Shown: positions 51,899 through 61,583 of the stretch, piece by piece
How the letters are laid out: every line of letters begins with the position of its first letter
Position numbering within the stretch: the first letter of the stretch is position 1
Origin: Salinimicrobium sp963739625
Lineage (GTDB): Bacteria; Bacteroidota; Bacteroidia; Flavobacteriales; Flavobacteriaceae
Assembly: GCA_963739625.1 (NCBI GenBank)
Contig: CAVUAU010000004.1
Coordinates: forward strand, 1 to 64,000
DNA: 64,000 nt
Direction of reading: 5' to 3'
Position numbers and translations under genes: made by a program
The notes under the pieces: generated by a model
Database searches by the model: none
The model's input: only the letters and a program-made list of their open reading frames with translations
Told to the model about the DNA's origin: nothing

Positions 51899-54046
51899 AT
51901 GAAAAAAACTCTTTTTACAGTCTTCGCCGCGAGTGCACTCGTGTCTTGCGCAGATCAAATCTCTAAAAACACCACTACTTTGGATTATCCTGAAACAAAA
52001 AAGGTTGATACCGTAGATACATATTTCGGAACCGAAGTAAAAGATCCCTATCGCTGGCTGGAAAATGACCGCAGCGCCGAAACCGAAGCCTGGGTCAAGG
52101 CTCAAAATGAGGTCACCTTCGGCTACCTGGAAAAAATACCTTTTAGGGAGCAACTAAAGCAAAGGCTGTCTGATCTTTGGAACTATGAGAAGATTGGCGC
52201 GCCTTTCAAGGAAGGCGGCTACATCTATTTCGCAAAGAACGACGGTCTGCAAAACCAATATGTGATCTACCGCAAAAAATCTGAAAACGATACACCGGAA
52301 GTTTTTCTTGACCCTAACAAGTTCAGTGAAGACGGCACGACTTCTCTTGGAGAAATGAATTTTTCTGAAGACGGAAAAACCCTCGCTTATTCCATTTCTG
52401 AAGGCGGAAGCGACTGGAGAAAGATCATCGTTATGGATGCCGAAACCCGCGAGATCAAGGAAGATACTATTGTAGATGTAAAATTCAGCGGAATTTCCTG
52501 GAAAGGCGACGAAGGCTTCTACTACTCCAGCTATGATAAGCCTGAAGGAAGTGAACTTTCGGCCAAGACAGATCAGCACAAGCTGTACTACCACAAACTG
52601 GGAACAAATCAAAATGAGGACAAACTGGTTTTCGGCGGAAGCGCAGATCAAAAGCACCGCTATGTGGGTGGCAGCGTTTCTGAAGACAATAACTACCTGT
52701 TCATTTCGGCCAGGAATTCTACTTCGGGAGGAAAGTTGTTTATGATGGATCTTTCCGAAGAAAATCCAACCCTGGACACCATTATTGGCAATGAAGATAC
52801 AGATACTTATGTCCTGGACAATGTGGGCAGTAAATTATATTTGGTGACCAACAGGAATGCTGCGAACCGTAAGATTGTTACTGTTGACGCTGCCAATCCT
52901 GCACCCGAAAATTGGGATGATTTTATTCCCGAAACCGAAAACGTGCTTTCCCCTTCTACTGCCGGTGGCTACATCTTCACCGAGTATATGAAAGACGCGG
53001 TTTCCAACGTAAAACAGTACGATTACGACGGTAATTTGGTAAGAGAAGTTGAACTGCCGGGAGTTGGTACTGCCGGAGGTTTCAGTGCCAAAAAAGAGGA
53101 AAATGAGCTGTATTATACCTTCACCAATTATGTGACTCCGCCAAGTATTTACAAGTACGAAATAAAGGCAGGAACTTCAGAATTGTACAACAAGCCCGAC
53201 ATCGATTTTAATCCTGAAGATTACACCAGCGACCAGGTATTTTATACTTCCAAAGACGGCACAAAGATCCCAATGATCATCACCCACAAAAAAGGCATCG
53301 AGATGAACGGGAAAAATCCTACGATTCTTTACGGCTACGGCGGTTTTGATATTAGCCTTACGCCTTCCTTTAGCATTGCAAACGCGGTGTGGATGGAGCA
53401 GGGCGGAATTTACGCGGTGCCAAACCTTCGCGGGGGCGGAGAGTATGGTAAAGACTGGCACGATGCAGGGATTAAGATGAAAAAACAGAACGTTTTTGAC
53501 GACTTTATCGCCGCCGCCGAGTATTTGATCGATAACAACTACACCTCAAAAGATTACCTCGCTATTCGTGGAGGTTCTAACGGTGGTTTGCTCGTTGGTG
53601 CGACTATGACTCAGCGCCCGGACCTCATGAAGGTGGCTTTACCGGCCGTGGGCGTGATGGATATGCTGCGCTACAACACTTTCACCGCAGGTGCCGGCTG
53701 GTCCTACGACTATGGAACTGCACAGGACAGCGAAGAAATGTTTAATTATTTGAAGGGTTATTCCCCGGTTCACAATGTGAAGGCAGGCGTGAAATATCCT
53801 GCAACCCTGGTGACTACGGGAGACCATGATGACCGCGTGGTACCTGCGCATTCGTTTAAATTTGCTGCAGAACTGCAGGAAAAACAGGCCGGTGACGCTC
53901 CTGTCTTGATCAGGATCGAGACCAATGCCGGCCACGGTGCGGGAACTCCGGTGAGTAAGACCATTGAGCAGTACGCAGATCTGTTTGGTTTTACGCTGTA
54001 TAACATGGGTTATACCAGTTTGCCAAATCAAACTGTTAAGAAGTAA
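51899..54046 (+). CDS. Prolyl oligopeptidase family serine peptidase (S9A), lipoprotein
   Basis: 715 residues. The lipobox LVSC (Cys17) follows a hydrophobic signal, so it is probably a lipid-anchored envelope peptidase. The N-terminal segment DPYRWLENDRSAETEAWVKAQ is typical of S9A, and the middle forms the seven-bladed propeller. The C-terminal hydrolase domain has PTILYGYGGFDISLTPSF, the catalytic Ser near residue 560 in LAIRGGSNGGLLVGA, Asp in TTGDHDDRVVPAHSFK and His in ETNAGHGAGTP. It cleaves small peptides after proline. Own promoter and terminator. Confidence 0.95.
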   Translation: MKKTLFTVFAASALVSCADQISKNTTTLDYPETKKVDTVDTYFGTEVKDPYRWLENDRSAETEAWVKAQNEVTFGYLEKIPFREQLKQRLSDLWNYEKIGAPFKEGGYIYFAKNDGLQNQYVIYRKKSENDTPEVFLDPNKFSEDGTTSLGEMNFSEDGKTLAYSISEGGSDWRKIIVMDAETREIKEDTIVDVKFSGISWKGDEGFYYSSYDKPEGSELSAKTDQHKLYYHKLGTNQNEDKLVFGGSADQKHRYVGGSVSEDNNYLFISARNSTSGGKLFMMDLSEENPTLDTIIGNEDTDTYVLDNVGSKLYLVTNRNAANRKIVTVDAANPAPENWDDFIPETENVLSPSTAGGYIFTEYMKDAVSNVKQYDYDGNLVREVELPGVGTAGGFSAKKEENELYYTFTNYVTPPSIYKYEIKAGTSELYNKPDIDFNPEDYTSDQVFYTSKDGTKIPMIITHKKGIEMNGKNPTILYGYGGFDISLTPSFSIANAVWMEQGGIYAVPNLRGGGEYGKDWHDAGIKMKKQNVFDDFIAAAEYLIDNNYTSKDYLAIRGGSNGGLLVGATMTQRPDLMKVALPAVGVMDMLRYNTFTAGAGWSYDYGTAQDSEEMFNYLKGYSPVHNVKAGVKYPATLVTTGDHDDRVVPAHSFKFAAELQEKQAGDAPVLIRIETNAGHGAGTPVSKTIEQYADLFGFTLYNMGYTSLPNQTVKK

Positions 54047-54070
54047 AACAGCCTGAATTTATAATCGTTC

Positions 54071-54097
54071 TAAAGCCTTCTTCGGAAGGCTTTTTCA
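54071..54097 (+). terminator. Rho-independent terminator with UUCG tetraloop
   Basis: Stem AAAGCCTTC/GAAGGCTTT closed by a C(TTCG)G loop, the very stable tetraloop type, followed by T-rich sequence. Confidence 0.85.
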
Positions 54098-54108
54098 TTT
54101 TAATACAG

Positions 54109-54116
54109 TAAATTTG
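54109..54116 (+). promoter_or_regulatory. Promoter -7 element of the ABC ATPase gene
   Basis: TAAATTTG, a full match to TAnnTTTG, 20 bases before the ATG, immediately after the upstream terminator. Confidence 0.55.
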
Positions 54117-54136
54117 TAGGAGTAAATCTCCTCCTT

Positions 54137-55111
54137 ATGTTACGGGTCAGGAACCTCTCCTTTGGCTACACGAATAAGCCTTTTTTAAAGAACCTCAGCT
54201 TTAGTATTGAAAAAGGAGAAAATGTCTCCCTTATTGGTGCAAGCGGCTGCGGAAAAAGCACTTTACTTCAATCAATTTACGGCTTACATCACGTCGACGG
54301 AAAGATCTTCTGGGACGATGAACAGCTGCTTGGCCCCAACTTCAATTTAGTTCCCGGGGAAGATTTCATGAAATACCTCACCCAGGATTTCGACCTGATG
54401 CCTTCTCTTAGCGTAGCCGACAATGTAGGAAAGTATCTTTCAAATATGTATCCGCGGAAGAAGCAGCAACGGGTAAATGAGCTGCTGGACCTGGTCGAGA
54501 TGCGGGAATTGGCGAGGGTGAAGGCCAGATTATTGAGCGGAGGCCAACAGCAGCGGGTCGCTTTGGCAAGAGTTCTGGCAAAACCACCAGAAGTTTTATT
54601 GCTGGATGAGCCTTTCAGCCACATTGATCATTTTAGAAAGAACAAACTGCGCAGAAACCTTTTTTCGCACCTCAGGCAGAACAACATCACCGTTATCGTC
54701 GCCACTCATGACAGTACAGATGCCCTTTCGTTTGCCGATCATTCTTTCGTGATGAAAGCTGGGCGCATCATTGTTAAAGGAAAACCACAGGACCTCTACA
54801 AAAATCCCAAGAATGCCTATGTGGCTTCACTTTTTGGAGAGGTGAACGAACTTCCTGCCGAACTTTTTTTGCCCCACCGGGGCAGCCGTAAAAAACTGGT
54901 GATCTATCCGCATGAGATCCAACTTTCAAAAGGGAATGAAAACGCTATTAAGGCGATCGTCAAAAAGTCATTTTTCAAAGGCAGTCATTTTCTAATTGAA
55001 GCCGAATATGACGGTCACAGCCTCTTGTTTGAAAGTAGAAATGAACTAACAGCAGGAAAAGAAGTACAGCTCACAATAGCTCCTGAATTGCTCGAAATGC
55101 GGGTGCGTTAG
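54137..55111 (+). CDS. ABC transporter ATP-binding protein with TOBE-like tail
   Basis: 324 residues. Walker A is GASGCGKSTLLQSIYGL, the Q-loop is in YLTQDFDLMPSLSVADNVG, the signature is LLSGGQQQRVALARVLAKPP, Walker B is EVLLLDEPFSHIDHFRK and the switch histidine is in VIVATHDSTDALSF. The last 90 residues form a beta-rich TOBE-like regulatory domain (RKKLVIYPHEIQLSKGNEN onward), as in PotA/FbpC-type importers of polyamines, iron or anions. No permease or binding protein is adjacent, so the partner and substrate are unknown. Confidence 0.9.
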   Translation: MLRVRNLSFGYTNKPFLKNLSFSIEKGENVSLIGASGCGKSTLLQSIYGLHHVDGKIFWDDEQLLGPNFNLVPGEDFMKYLTQDFDLMPSLSVADNVGKYLSNMYPRKKQQRVNELLDLVEMRELARVKARLLSGGQQQRVALARVLAKPPEVLLLDEPFSHIDHFRKNKLRRNLFSHLRQNNITVIVATHDSTDALSFADHSFVMKAGRIIVKGKPQDLYKNPKNAYVASLFGEVNELPAELFLPHRGSRKKLVIYPHEIQLSKGNENAIKAIVKKSFFKGSHFLIEAEYDGHSLLFESRNELTAGKEVQLTIAPELLEMRVR

Positions 55112-55126
55112 CTGAAGTAGAGAGGA

Positions 55127-55576
55127 TCAAAAAATTTTTTTAATCGCTAGTTTTTTCCCTCCAAAAGTTACTTCTTCGCCGGAAGTTTTATTCATGAGCG
55201 CCTGTGCGATAGGCGAAGCAGCACCTACAGCGTAAAAGGTTTTGTCATCTATCTTTATTTCTCCTGCGGGAATAGCGATAAAATAATTTGCGGCCGAGGT
55301 TTCTACTGCACTTCCAAAAGTGACATTTTGAGAAGTCTTTTCAGGAATCATTCTCAGCGTTTTTCGCAGCTTCCTGTACTGCTCGTGCTGCGCAGAAAGT
55401 TTTTCGAACTCCAGGTGGAGCATTGCCCTTCCGGTTTCATATTTGTCGCCCATTGAGCATTTGGTCTCCAATTTTAGCGCTTCCTCAAGGTCCTTTACTG
55501 CCTTTTCTACACGTGCGATCCTTTCTTCCACATAATTTTCACAGGCTTCAAAAAGCCGTTTTTTGAGCTCCGTCAT
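55127..55576 (-). CDS. GreA/GreB-family-like protein
   Basis: 149 residues. The N-terminal about 75 residues are a helical hairpin with charged residues near its turn (LEEALKLETKCSMGDKYETG). The C-terminal half resembles the Gre FKBP-like domain (VTFGSAVETSAANYFIAIPAGEI, AASPIAQALMNKTSGEEVTF with the conserved SPIGxAL-like block). Gre factors rescue backtracked RNA polymerase, but in Flavobacteriia this shorter class is poorly studied and may act differently. It is separated by one base from mtgA upstream on the same strand. Confidence 0.75.
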   Translation of the reverse strand: MTELKKRLFEACENYVEERIARVEKAVKDLEEALKLETKCSMGDKYETGRAMLHLEFEKLSAQHEQYRKLRKTLRMIPEKTSQNVTFGSAVETSAANYFIAIPAGEIKIDDKTFYAVGAASPIAQALMNKTSGEEVTFGGKKLAIKKIF

Positions 55577-55577
55577 G

Positions 55578-56246
55578 TCAGTCGAATTTTAGACGGCCAA
55601 GGTTGTTCATCTGTCGCACGATCCAGGATTTTCTTCCTTGAATATAAGCACTTGCAGGATTAGCGCGATATTCCCGCGGATTGGGCAGCACGGCTGCCAA
55701 TGCCGCAGCCTCATACTGGCTGAGTTTTGCAGCAGGTTTGTTGAACCAAAAGCGGGAAGCCGCCTCGGCGCCATAAACGCCTTTGCCCATTTCAATAGAA
55801 TTAAGGTAAACTTCCAGAATACGTTCTTTGCTCCAGAGAACTTCGATTAAAAAGGTGAAATATACCTCCACCCCTTTCCTGAACCAGCTGCGTCCCGGCC
55901 ACAAAAACACATTTTTCGCGGTCTGCTGTGAAATGGTACTGGCACCACGACTGCGGTTGCGGCGTTTACTTTCGGCTATGGCCTTTTTAATCGCTTCGTA
56001 GTCAAATCCGCTGTGGTTAAGGAAATTCTGGTCTTCACTCGCCACCACGGCCAAAGGAAGGTTTGGGTTGATCTCTTCCATAGGCACCCAATCGTGACGT
56101 ATTTGCTCTTCGGGATGTTCAAAATACCTGATCGCCATGAGCGGCGTAAAAGGCACCGGCACCCATTTATAAAGCAATACCATAAAAATGCTGAAAAGGA
56201 ACAGCCACAGAATGGCTTTTAATATAAATCGGAAAATTTTCTTCAT
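55578..56246 (-). CDS. mtgA: Monofunctional biosynthetic peptidoglycan transglycosylase
   Basis: 222 residues. One N-terminal membrane helix (ILWLFLFSIFMVLLYKWV), then a GT51 domain: ASEDQNFLNHSGFDYEAIKKAI with the catalytic glutamate, RGASTISQQTAKNVFLWPGRSW (GASTITQQ-type motif), KERILEVYLNSIEMGKGVYGAE and SQYEAAALAAVLPNPREYRA. It polymerises lipid II glycan strands at the outer face of the inner membrane without a transpeptidase domain. It lies 3 bases after the FAD oxidoreductase gene. Confidence 0.93.
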   Translation of the reverse strand: MKKIFRFILKAILWLFLFSIFMVLLYKWVPVPFTPLMAIRYFEHPEEQIRHDWVPMEEINPNLPLAVVASEDQNFLNHSGFDYEAIKKAIAESKRRNRSRGASTISQQTAKNVFLWPGRSWFRKGVEVYFTFLIEVLWSKERILEVYLNSIEMGKGVYGAEAASRFWFNKPAAKLSQYEAAALAAVLPNPREYRANPASAYIQGRKSWIVRQMNNLGRLKFD

Positions 56247-56249
56247 AGA

Positions 56250-57368
56250 TCAATCGATTAATTGAGCGAGTTCTTTGCCTACCTGGCTGCCAATGGCCAC
56301 GCCCATGCCACCTAAACGAACACCGCAAAACACATTTTTGGATACCTGTTCCACAATCGGTTTTTTTTGAGCGCCCACACCCATAATTCCGCTCCAGCGA
56401 CTGCTCCACCTCAAAAGAATGTTCGGGTAAAACGGTGTTTTGCAGCAGTTCTTCCAGCCTATTTTGAATAAGTGCAGTCTGCTCCATTTCTGTGGTTTCT
56501 TCGGCTTTAAAGTCAAGATTTCTGCCGCCGCCAAAGAGGATCCTGTCGCCGACATTTCTGAAATAGTAGTAGCCTTTATCGAGGTGGAAAGTGCCTTTTA
56601 TATGCAGATCTTTTATGGGTTTGGTGATCAAGACCTGTGCGCGTGCAGGTTTTACTTCGGAAAAACCCAGCTGGGACGCGAAACCGTTGGTGGCTACAAA
56701 AAGCTTTTCCGTTTTGAAGCTAAAGTTCGTCGGTCTTCACTTCTACCGAAGCACCTGCTTCTATGAATTCGTTGACGTTGATGCTGTTCAGGATCTTTAC
56801 CCCTGCCGCCTGTACCTTGTGCAGCAGCGAGCTCATCATTTTACCGGTATCAATCTGGCCTTCAAATTTACTGAAGATCAATTGCTGCTGAATATTTTTA
56901 AAGCCGAAAGAATTCTCGCGAACACTAAAAACATCGGATCCAAAAATGGGGTTTAGGAGACTGTTTATTTTTGGCATTTTTGAGACGCAGGTTTCCAGAA
57001 GCTTCTGCGTCTTCCCTGGTAAAAAGCTCATAACCACCGTGGGCTTCATAGCCAATGTTCTCATCTCCTAAATTCTCCCGAAGCAGCTGCAGCCCTTTTA
57101 CGCGCTTTTCTACCAGCTTCACCACCTCTTCTTCGGAATGGGAATCGAGGTCGTCGAGGATCTCTGAAATGCTCCCAAAGCAGGCGAAGCCGGCATTCTT
57201 GGTGCTGGCACCGTTGGGCAGGAGTCCGCGTTCGAGGACGAGCACTTTTGCCTTGGGATGCTTCTTTTGCAGCTCCCAGGCGCAGTTAAGGCCGGTGATG
57301 CCGCTGCCTATGATGGTAAAATCTACATTGGAGAACCAGGAGTCGTATTCCCAGAAGGAGAAGTTCAT
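56250..57368 (-). CDS. FAD-dependent oxidoreductase, DAO/glycine-oxidase type (three frameshifts)
   Basis: Starts MNFSFWEYDSWFSNVDFTIIGSGITGLNCAW, containing the FAD dinucleotide motif GSGITGLNCAWEL, then LVLERGLLPNGASTKNAGFA. Frame is lost near 57000, 56730 and 56400; following the shifts gives FSKFEGQIDTGKMMSSLLHK, LFVATNGFASQLGF, DKGYYYFRNVGDRILFGGGR and the closing GVRLGGMGVAIGSQVGKELA. Corrected length is about 370 residues, normal for the DAO family that oxidises amino acids or amines. Three breaks in one gene exceed the local rate, so a real pseudogene is possible, though the ending is intact. Confidence 0.8.
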
Positions 57369-57434
57369 AAAATGCCTTTTTTTGAAGTCTGAAGCATCTA
57401 AAGGTATGAAAATAGTGAATAGTTGAATAGTCAA

Positions 57435-57600
57435 TAGAAAATGGACCTGGTAAAGACGCGTTAGGGATAGTAGTGTATAGCTTTTAAAAAGCCGCAGCTT
57501 TTTAAAACTAGAAACGGATAGCCCGCCGCTTTTGAGCCGCAGCGAGAAAGCGAACGCCCTTATTTAAATAATAGAAAATAGTTATTAGTTAATGGCTAAT
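57435..57600. repeat. Probable dispersed Bacteroidota repeat
   Basis: The stretch with AGACGCGTTAGGGATAG, AGCTTTTAAAAAGCCGCAGC, AACTAGAAACGGATAGCCCG and GAGAAAGCGAACGCCC is GC-richer than its surroundings and composed of partly complementary words. From memory, similar strings recur between genes in many flavobacterial genomes; only one copy lies in this window, so the call rests on recollection. The rest of the spacer is AT-rich and holds nothing recognisable. Confidence 0.45.
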
Positions 57601-57607
57601 AGAAGCC

Positions 57608-57638
57608 AAAAAAAAAAGCCCCTTAAAACAAGGGGCTT
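57608..57638 (-). terminator. Rho-independent terminator of accC
   Basis: Minus strand stem AAGCCCCTT/AAGGGGCTT with a 5-base loop followed by a run of ten T residues, about 22 bases after the accC stop. Confidence 0.88.
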
Positions 57639-57656
57639 CAAAAATGTCATTTTTGA
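57638..57656. repeat. Palindrome of the AAAAATGNCATTTTT family
   Basis: 19-bp palindrome TCAAAAATGTCATTTTTGA between the accC stop codon and its terminator, hence transcribed with accC. Confidence 0.75.
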
Positions 57657-57659
57657 CTC

Positions 57660-59010
<1,351 letters not shown>

Positions 59011-59052
59011 ACCTGTTTTTTTAAGCCTTGAAAAAGCTATTTTCTGAAGCTG

Positions 59053-59559
59053 TTAAGATGGATCTACTAAGAACAGTGGTTGGTCGAATTCTACCGGAGA
59101 AGAATCATCGACAAGCACTTTTACGATCTTACCTGATACTTCACTTTCGATCTCATTAAAGAGTTTCATCGCCTCGATCACACAAAGCACATCTCCTTCT
59201 TTGACTGAATCACCTACCTCAACAAAAGGTCCTTTGTCGGGTGAAGGTTTTCTGTAGAAAGTTCCAATAATAGGAGATTTCACAGTGATATATTTTGAAT
59301 CTTCCTGGGCTTCTTTTTCTGCGCCTGAAGATGGAGTTTCCTGTTGCTGGGGAGCAGGTGCCTGTTGTTGCTGCGGCATTTGCGGCTGCTGTGGCTGCGC
59401 CTGCATTCCTGCCATAGGAACCTGTTGTACGATCGTGGTCTCCCTGTCTTCAGACCCGGTCTTGATGGTGATCTTCACATCATCCATCTCCAGCTTTACT
59501 TCACTGGCCCCGGACTTCGCCACGAATTTGATCAAATTCTGAATTTCCTTTAAATCCAT
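59053..59559 (-). CDS. accB: Biotin carboxyl carrier protein of acetyl-CoA carboxylase
   Basis: 168 residues. N-terminal MDLKEIQNLIKFVAKSGASE is the AccB-specific dimerisation part. A Gln/Pro/Ala-rich flexible linker follows (about residues 50-80). The C-terminal biotinyl domain has PIIGTFYRKPSPDKGPFVEV and VLCVIEAMKLFNEIESEVSG, where the lysine in EAMKL is biotinylated. It lies 42 bases before accC and 21 bases after fabH. Confidence 0.96.
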   Translation of the reverse strand: MDLKEIQNLIKFVAKSGASEVKLEMDDVKITIKTGSEDRETTIVQQVPMAGMQAQPQQPQMPQQQQAPAPQQQETPSSGAEKEAQEDSKYITVKSPIIGTFYRKPSPDKGPFVEVGDSVKEGDVLCVIEAMKLFNEIESEVSGKIVKVLVDDSSPVEFDQPLFLVDPS

Positions 59560-59580
59560 AATATTTAGTGTTGGGTGTTT

Positions 59581-60576
59581 TTAAGAATTGTATGCCCATT
59601 TTAGATAGACAGAGCCCCATGTGAACCCGCCTCCAAATGAAGCAAAGATTAGATTATCTCCTTTTTTGAACTGTTTTTCAAAGTCACTTAATAGCAACGG
59701 CAAAGTTGCCGAAGTGGTATTTCCATAACGTTGAATGTTCATAAGTACTTTAGAATCTTCCAGACCCATTCGGTTAGAAGTCGCGTCAATGATCCTGCGG
59801 TTTGCCTGGTGCGGCACCAGCCAGTCTACATCATCTCTGGTTAAATTATTCCGTTCCATGATCTGCGCGCTCACATCGGCCATGTTGGTCACGGCGAATT
59901 TGAAAACAGTTTTCCCGTCCTGGAACACATAATGCTGTTTATCGGCTACGGTTTGTGCTGTCGCAGGTACAAGTGAACCTCCGGCAGTGATCTTTAGAAA
60001 TTCCCTGCCTCTTCCGTCGCTTCTCAAAATCTCGTCTTGCAGACCAAGACCTTCTTCATTGGGTTCAAAAAGTGCAGCCCCGGCCCCATCACCAAAGATG
60101 ATACAGGTCGTCCTGTCTGTATAGTCTATAATAGAGGACATTTTATCTGCACCAATTACAAGAACCTTCTTATATTTTCCCGATTCAATATAGGCGGCTG
60201 CAGTGGACATTCCGTAGAGAAAACTGGAGCAGGCTGCCTGCAGGTCGTAAGCAAATGCATTGACCGCGCCAATCTCTGTGGCTACATAAACACCGGTAGC
60301 TGCTACAGGAAGATCTGGCGTAGCCGTGGCCATAATGACCATGTCAATTTCGGCAGGATCAAGATTTGATTTTTCAATAAGATTTTTTGCGGCTTGTATT
60401 GCTAGATAGGAAGTACCTTTATCTGAGTCTTTAAGAATTCTGCGCTCTTTGATCCCCGTTCTTGAAGTGATCCACTCATCATTAGTATCGACCATGGTCT
60501 CAAGGATCTTATTGGTCAATACGTACTCGGGTACATATGCGCCTACAGCTGTAATTGCTGCTGTTCTTTTATTCAT
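59581..60576 (-). CDS. fabH: 3-oxoacyl-ACP synthase III
   Basis: 331 residues. The Cys-His-Asn triad is visible: YDLQAACSSFLYGMSTA (Cys), DWLVPHQANRRIIDA (His) and NIQRYGNTTSATLPLLLS (Asn). The N-terminal block is AITAVGAYVPEYVLTNKILE and the C-terminal block is GDNLIFASFGGGFTWGSVYLKW. It starts fatty-acid synthesis by condensing an acyl-CoA (often branched in flavobacteria) with malonyl-ACP. It is first in fabH-accB-accC, so the enzyme and two subunits that supply malonyl-CoA are made together. Confidence 0.96.
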   Translation of the reverse strand: MNKRTAAITAVGAYVPEYVLTNKILETMVDTNDEWITSRTGIKERRILKDSDKGTSYLAIQAAKNLIEKSNLDPAEIDMVIMATATPDLPVAATGVYVATEIGAVNAFAYDLQAACSSFLYGMSTAAAYIESGKYKKVLVIGADKMSSIIDYTDRTTCIIFGDGAGAALFEPNEEGLGLQDEILRSDGRGREFLKITAGGSLVPATAQTVADKQHYVFQDGKTVFKFAVTNMADVSAQIMERNNLTRDDVDWLVPHQANRRIIDATSNRMGLEDSKVLMNIQRYGNTTSATLPLLLSDFEKQFKKGDNLIFASFGGGFTWGSVYLKWAYNS

Positions 60577-60690
60577 AAAATCGTATTTTATGCCCTTGGT
60601 ATTCAGAAGATTATCAACACCTAAAGAATCAGGAATTTACTAAAACTTCATTGTACAGCGGTGCAAATTAAGGTGTTTTTAGCACTAAAA

Positions 60691-60716
60691 CAAAAAACTC
60701 TCACAATGTGAGAGTT
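60691..60716 (-). terminator. Terminator between rpmF and fabH
   Basis: Minus strand perfect stem AACTCTCAC/GTGAGAGTT with a 3-base loop followed by a T run, about 28 bases after the rpmF stop. It separates DUF177-rpmF from fabH-accB-accC, at least partly. Confidence 0.8.
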
Positions 60717-60743
60717 CTGTATAGTTTTCAAAGCTCTTTCTTA

Positions 60744-60941
60744 CTAAGCCTCTACTTCTTCTGTGTTATCGATCAAAACCTGACCACGGTAATAAAGTTT
60801 ACCTTCATGCCAGTGAGCTCTGTGGTACAAATGTGCTTCTCCTGTAGTAGGATCTGTAGCGATTTGCGGAACAGATGCTTTATAATGCGTTCTTCTTTTA
60901 TCTCTCCTCGTTTTTGAGGTCTTTCTCTTAGGATGTGCCAT
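60744..60941 (-). CDS. rpmF: Large-subunit ribosomal protein bL32
   Basis: 65 residues starting MAHPKRKTSKTRRDKRRTHYKA, the characteristic basic start of bL32. The tail LYHRAHWHEGKLYYRGQVLI is typical of Bacteroidota members. The zinc-binding cysteines of some L32 proteins are absent (a C-minus form). It lies 9 bases after the DUF177 gene, a pairing seen across bacteria. Confidence 0.96.
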   Translation of the reverse strand: MAHPKRKTSKTRRDKRRTHYKASVPQIATDPTTGEAHLYHRAHWHEGKLYYRGQVLIDNTEEVEA

Positions 60942-60950
60942 GGCTGCTTT

Positions 60951-61487
60951 TTATTTATCGTTTAATAAATTCTTTAATTTGTTCCAACGAGGATCAATAT
61001 CTTCTTCCTCCTTGATCTCCTTCTCTTTGGGACTTAATTCTTCCAGTTTTTCGAGTACTTCAGACTGTAGGGAACCGTCAAGAACCCCGGGATGAACTCT
61101 TTTTGAAGGAACGGCCAGTACGATGAGCTCATAAATGTATTGTTGTACATTGATCTCAAACTCTCCATGCGGAAGGATCAAAATATCCTCATTATCATCA
61201 TTGTATTCCTGCCCAAACTTCACCACTAAAAACAGCTCGCTTTCGATTGGCTGATCGTAAGGTTCATTGGTAAGGTCACAAAAGAGATTTACCGTTCCCG
61301 ATGCTTTAAAAGTGAATTCCATCATGGTAGATTTCTTCTCTAAAAGAAGATTTACCTTAACGTTTGCACTGTTAAATTCATCGTATTCAAAATGTTCAAA
61401 GAACTTGTTGTCAATCTCGTACTCGAAGCTGTGTTTTCCCTGTTTCAATCCAACAAAAGGGATTGTAAACTCCTTTAGTTTCCTCAT
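60951..61487 (-). CDS. YceD/DUF177 family protein
   Basis: 178 residues from MRKLKEFTIPFVGLKQG. The DUF177 core is VNLFCDLTNEPYDQPIESEL (conserved CDLTxEP-like segment, here with one Cys) and the acidic ILILPHGEFEINVQQYIYELIVLAVP. The family pairs with rpmF in most bacteria and has been linked to 23S rRNA or ribosome assembly. A longer start at 61535 is rejected because it lies within the promoter -7 element (61533-61540). First gene of the DUF177-rpmF unit. Confidence 0.88.
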   Translation of the reverse strand: MRKLKEFTIPFVGLKQGKHSFEYEIDNKFFEHFEYDEFNSANVKVNLLLEKKSTMMEFTFKASGTVNLFCDLTNEPYDQPIESELFLVVKFGQEYNDDNEDILILPHGEFEINVQQYIYELIVLAVPSKRVHPGVLDGSLQSEVLEKLEELSPKEKEIKEEEDIDPRWNKLKNLLNDK

Positions 61488-61532
61488 TTCATCTTCAGTT
61501 TCGAGTGCCATACCCTTAGGATAAGGCGGGTG

Positions 61533-61540
61533 CAAAGATA
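61533..61540 (-). promoter_or_regulatory. Promoter -7 element of DUF177-rpmF
   Basis: Minus strand TATCTTTG, a full match to TAnnTTTG, 45 bases before the chosen start. It decides the DUF177 start codon. Confidence 0.65.
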
Positions 61541-61583
61541 TAAAAATTAATGAATTGGGACTTCTTTATAAACAAATTTTTGT

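Noticed and set aside
59300..59410. CAG-rich microsatellite-like stretch
   Set aside because: It encodes the Gln/Pro/Ala linker typical of biotin carboxyl carrier proteins.
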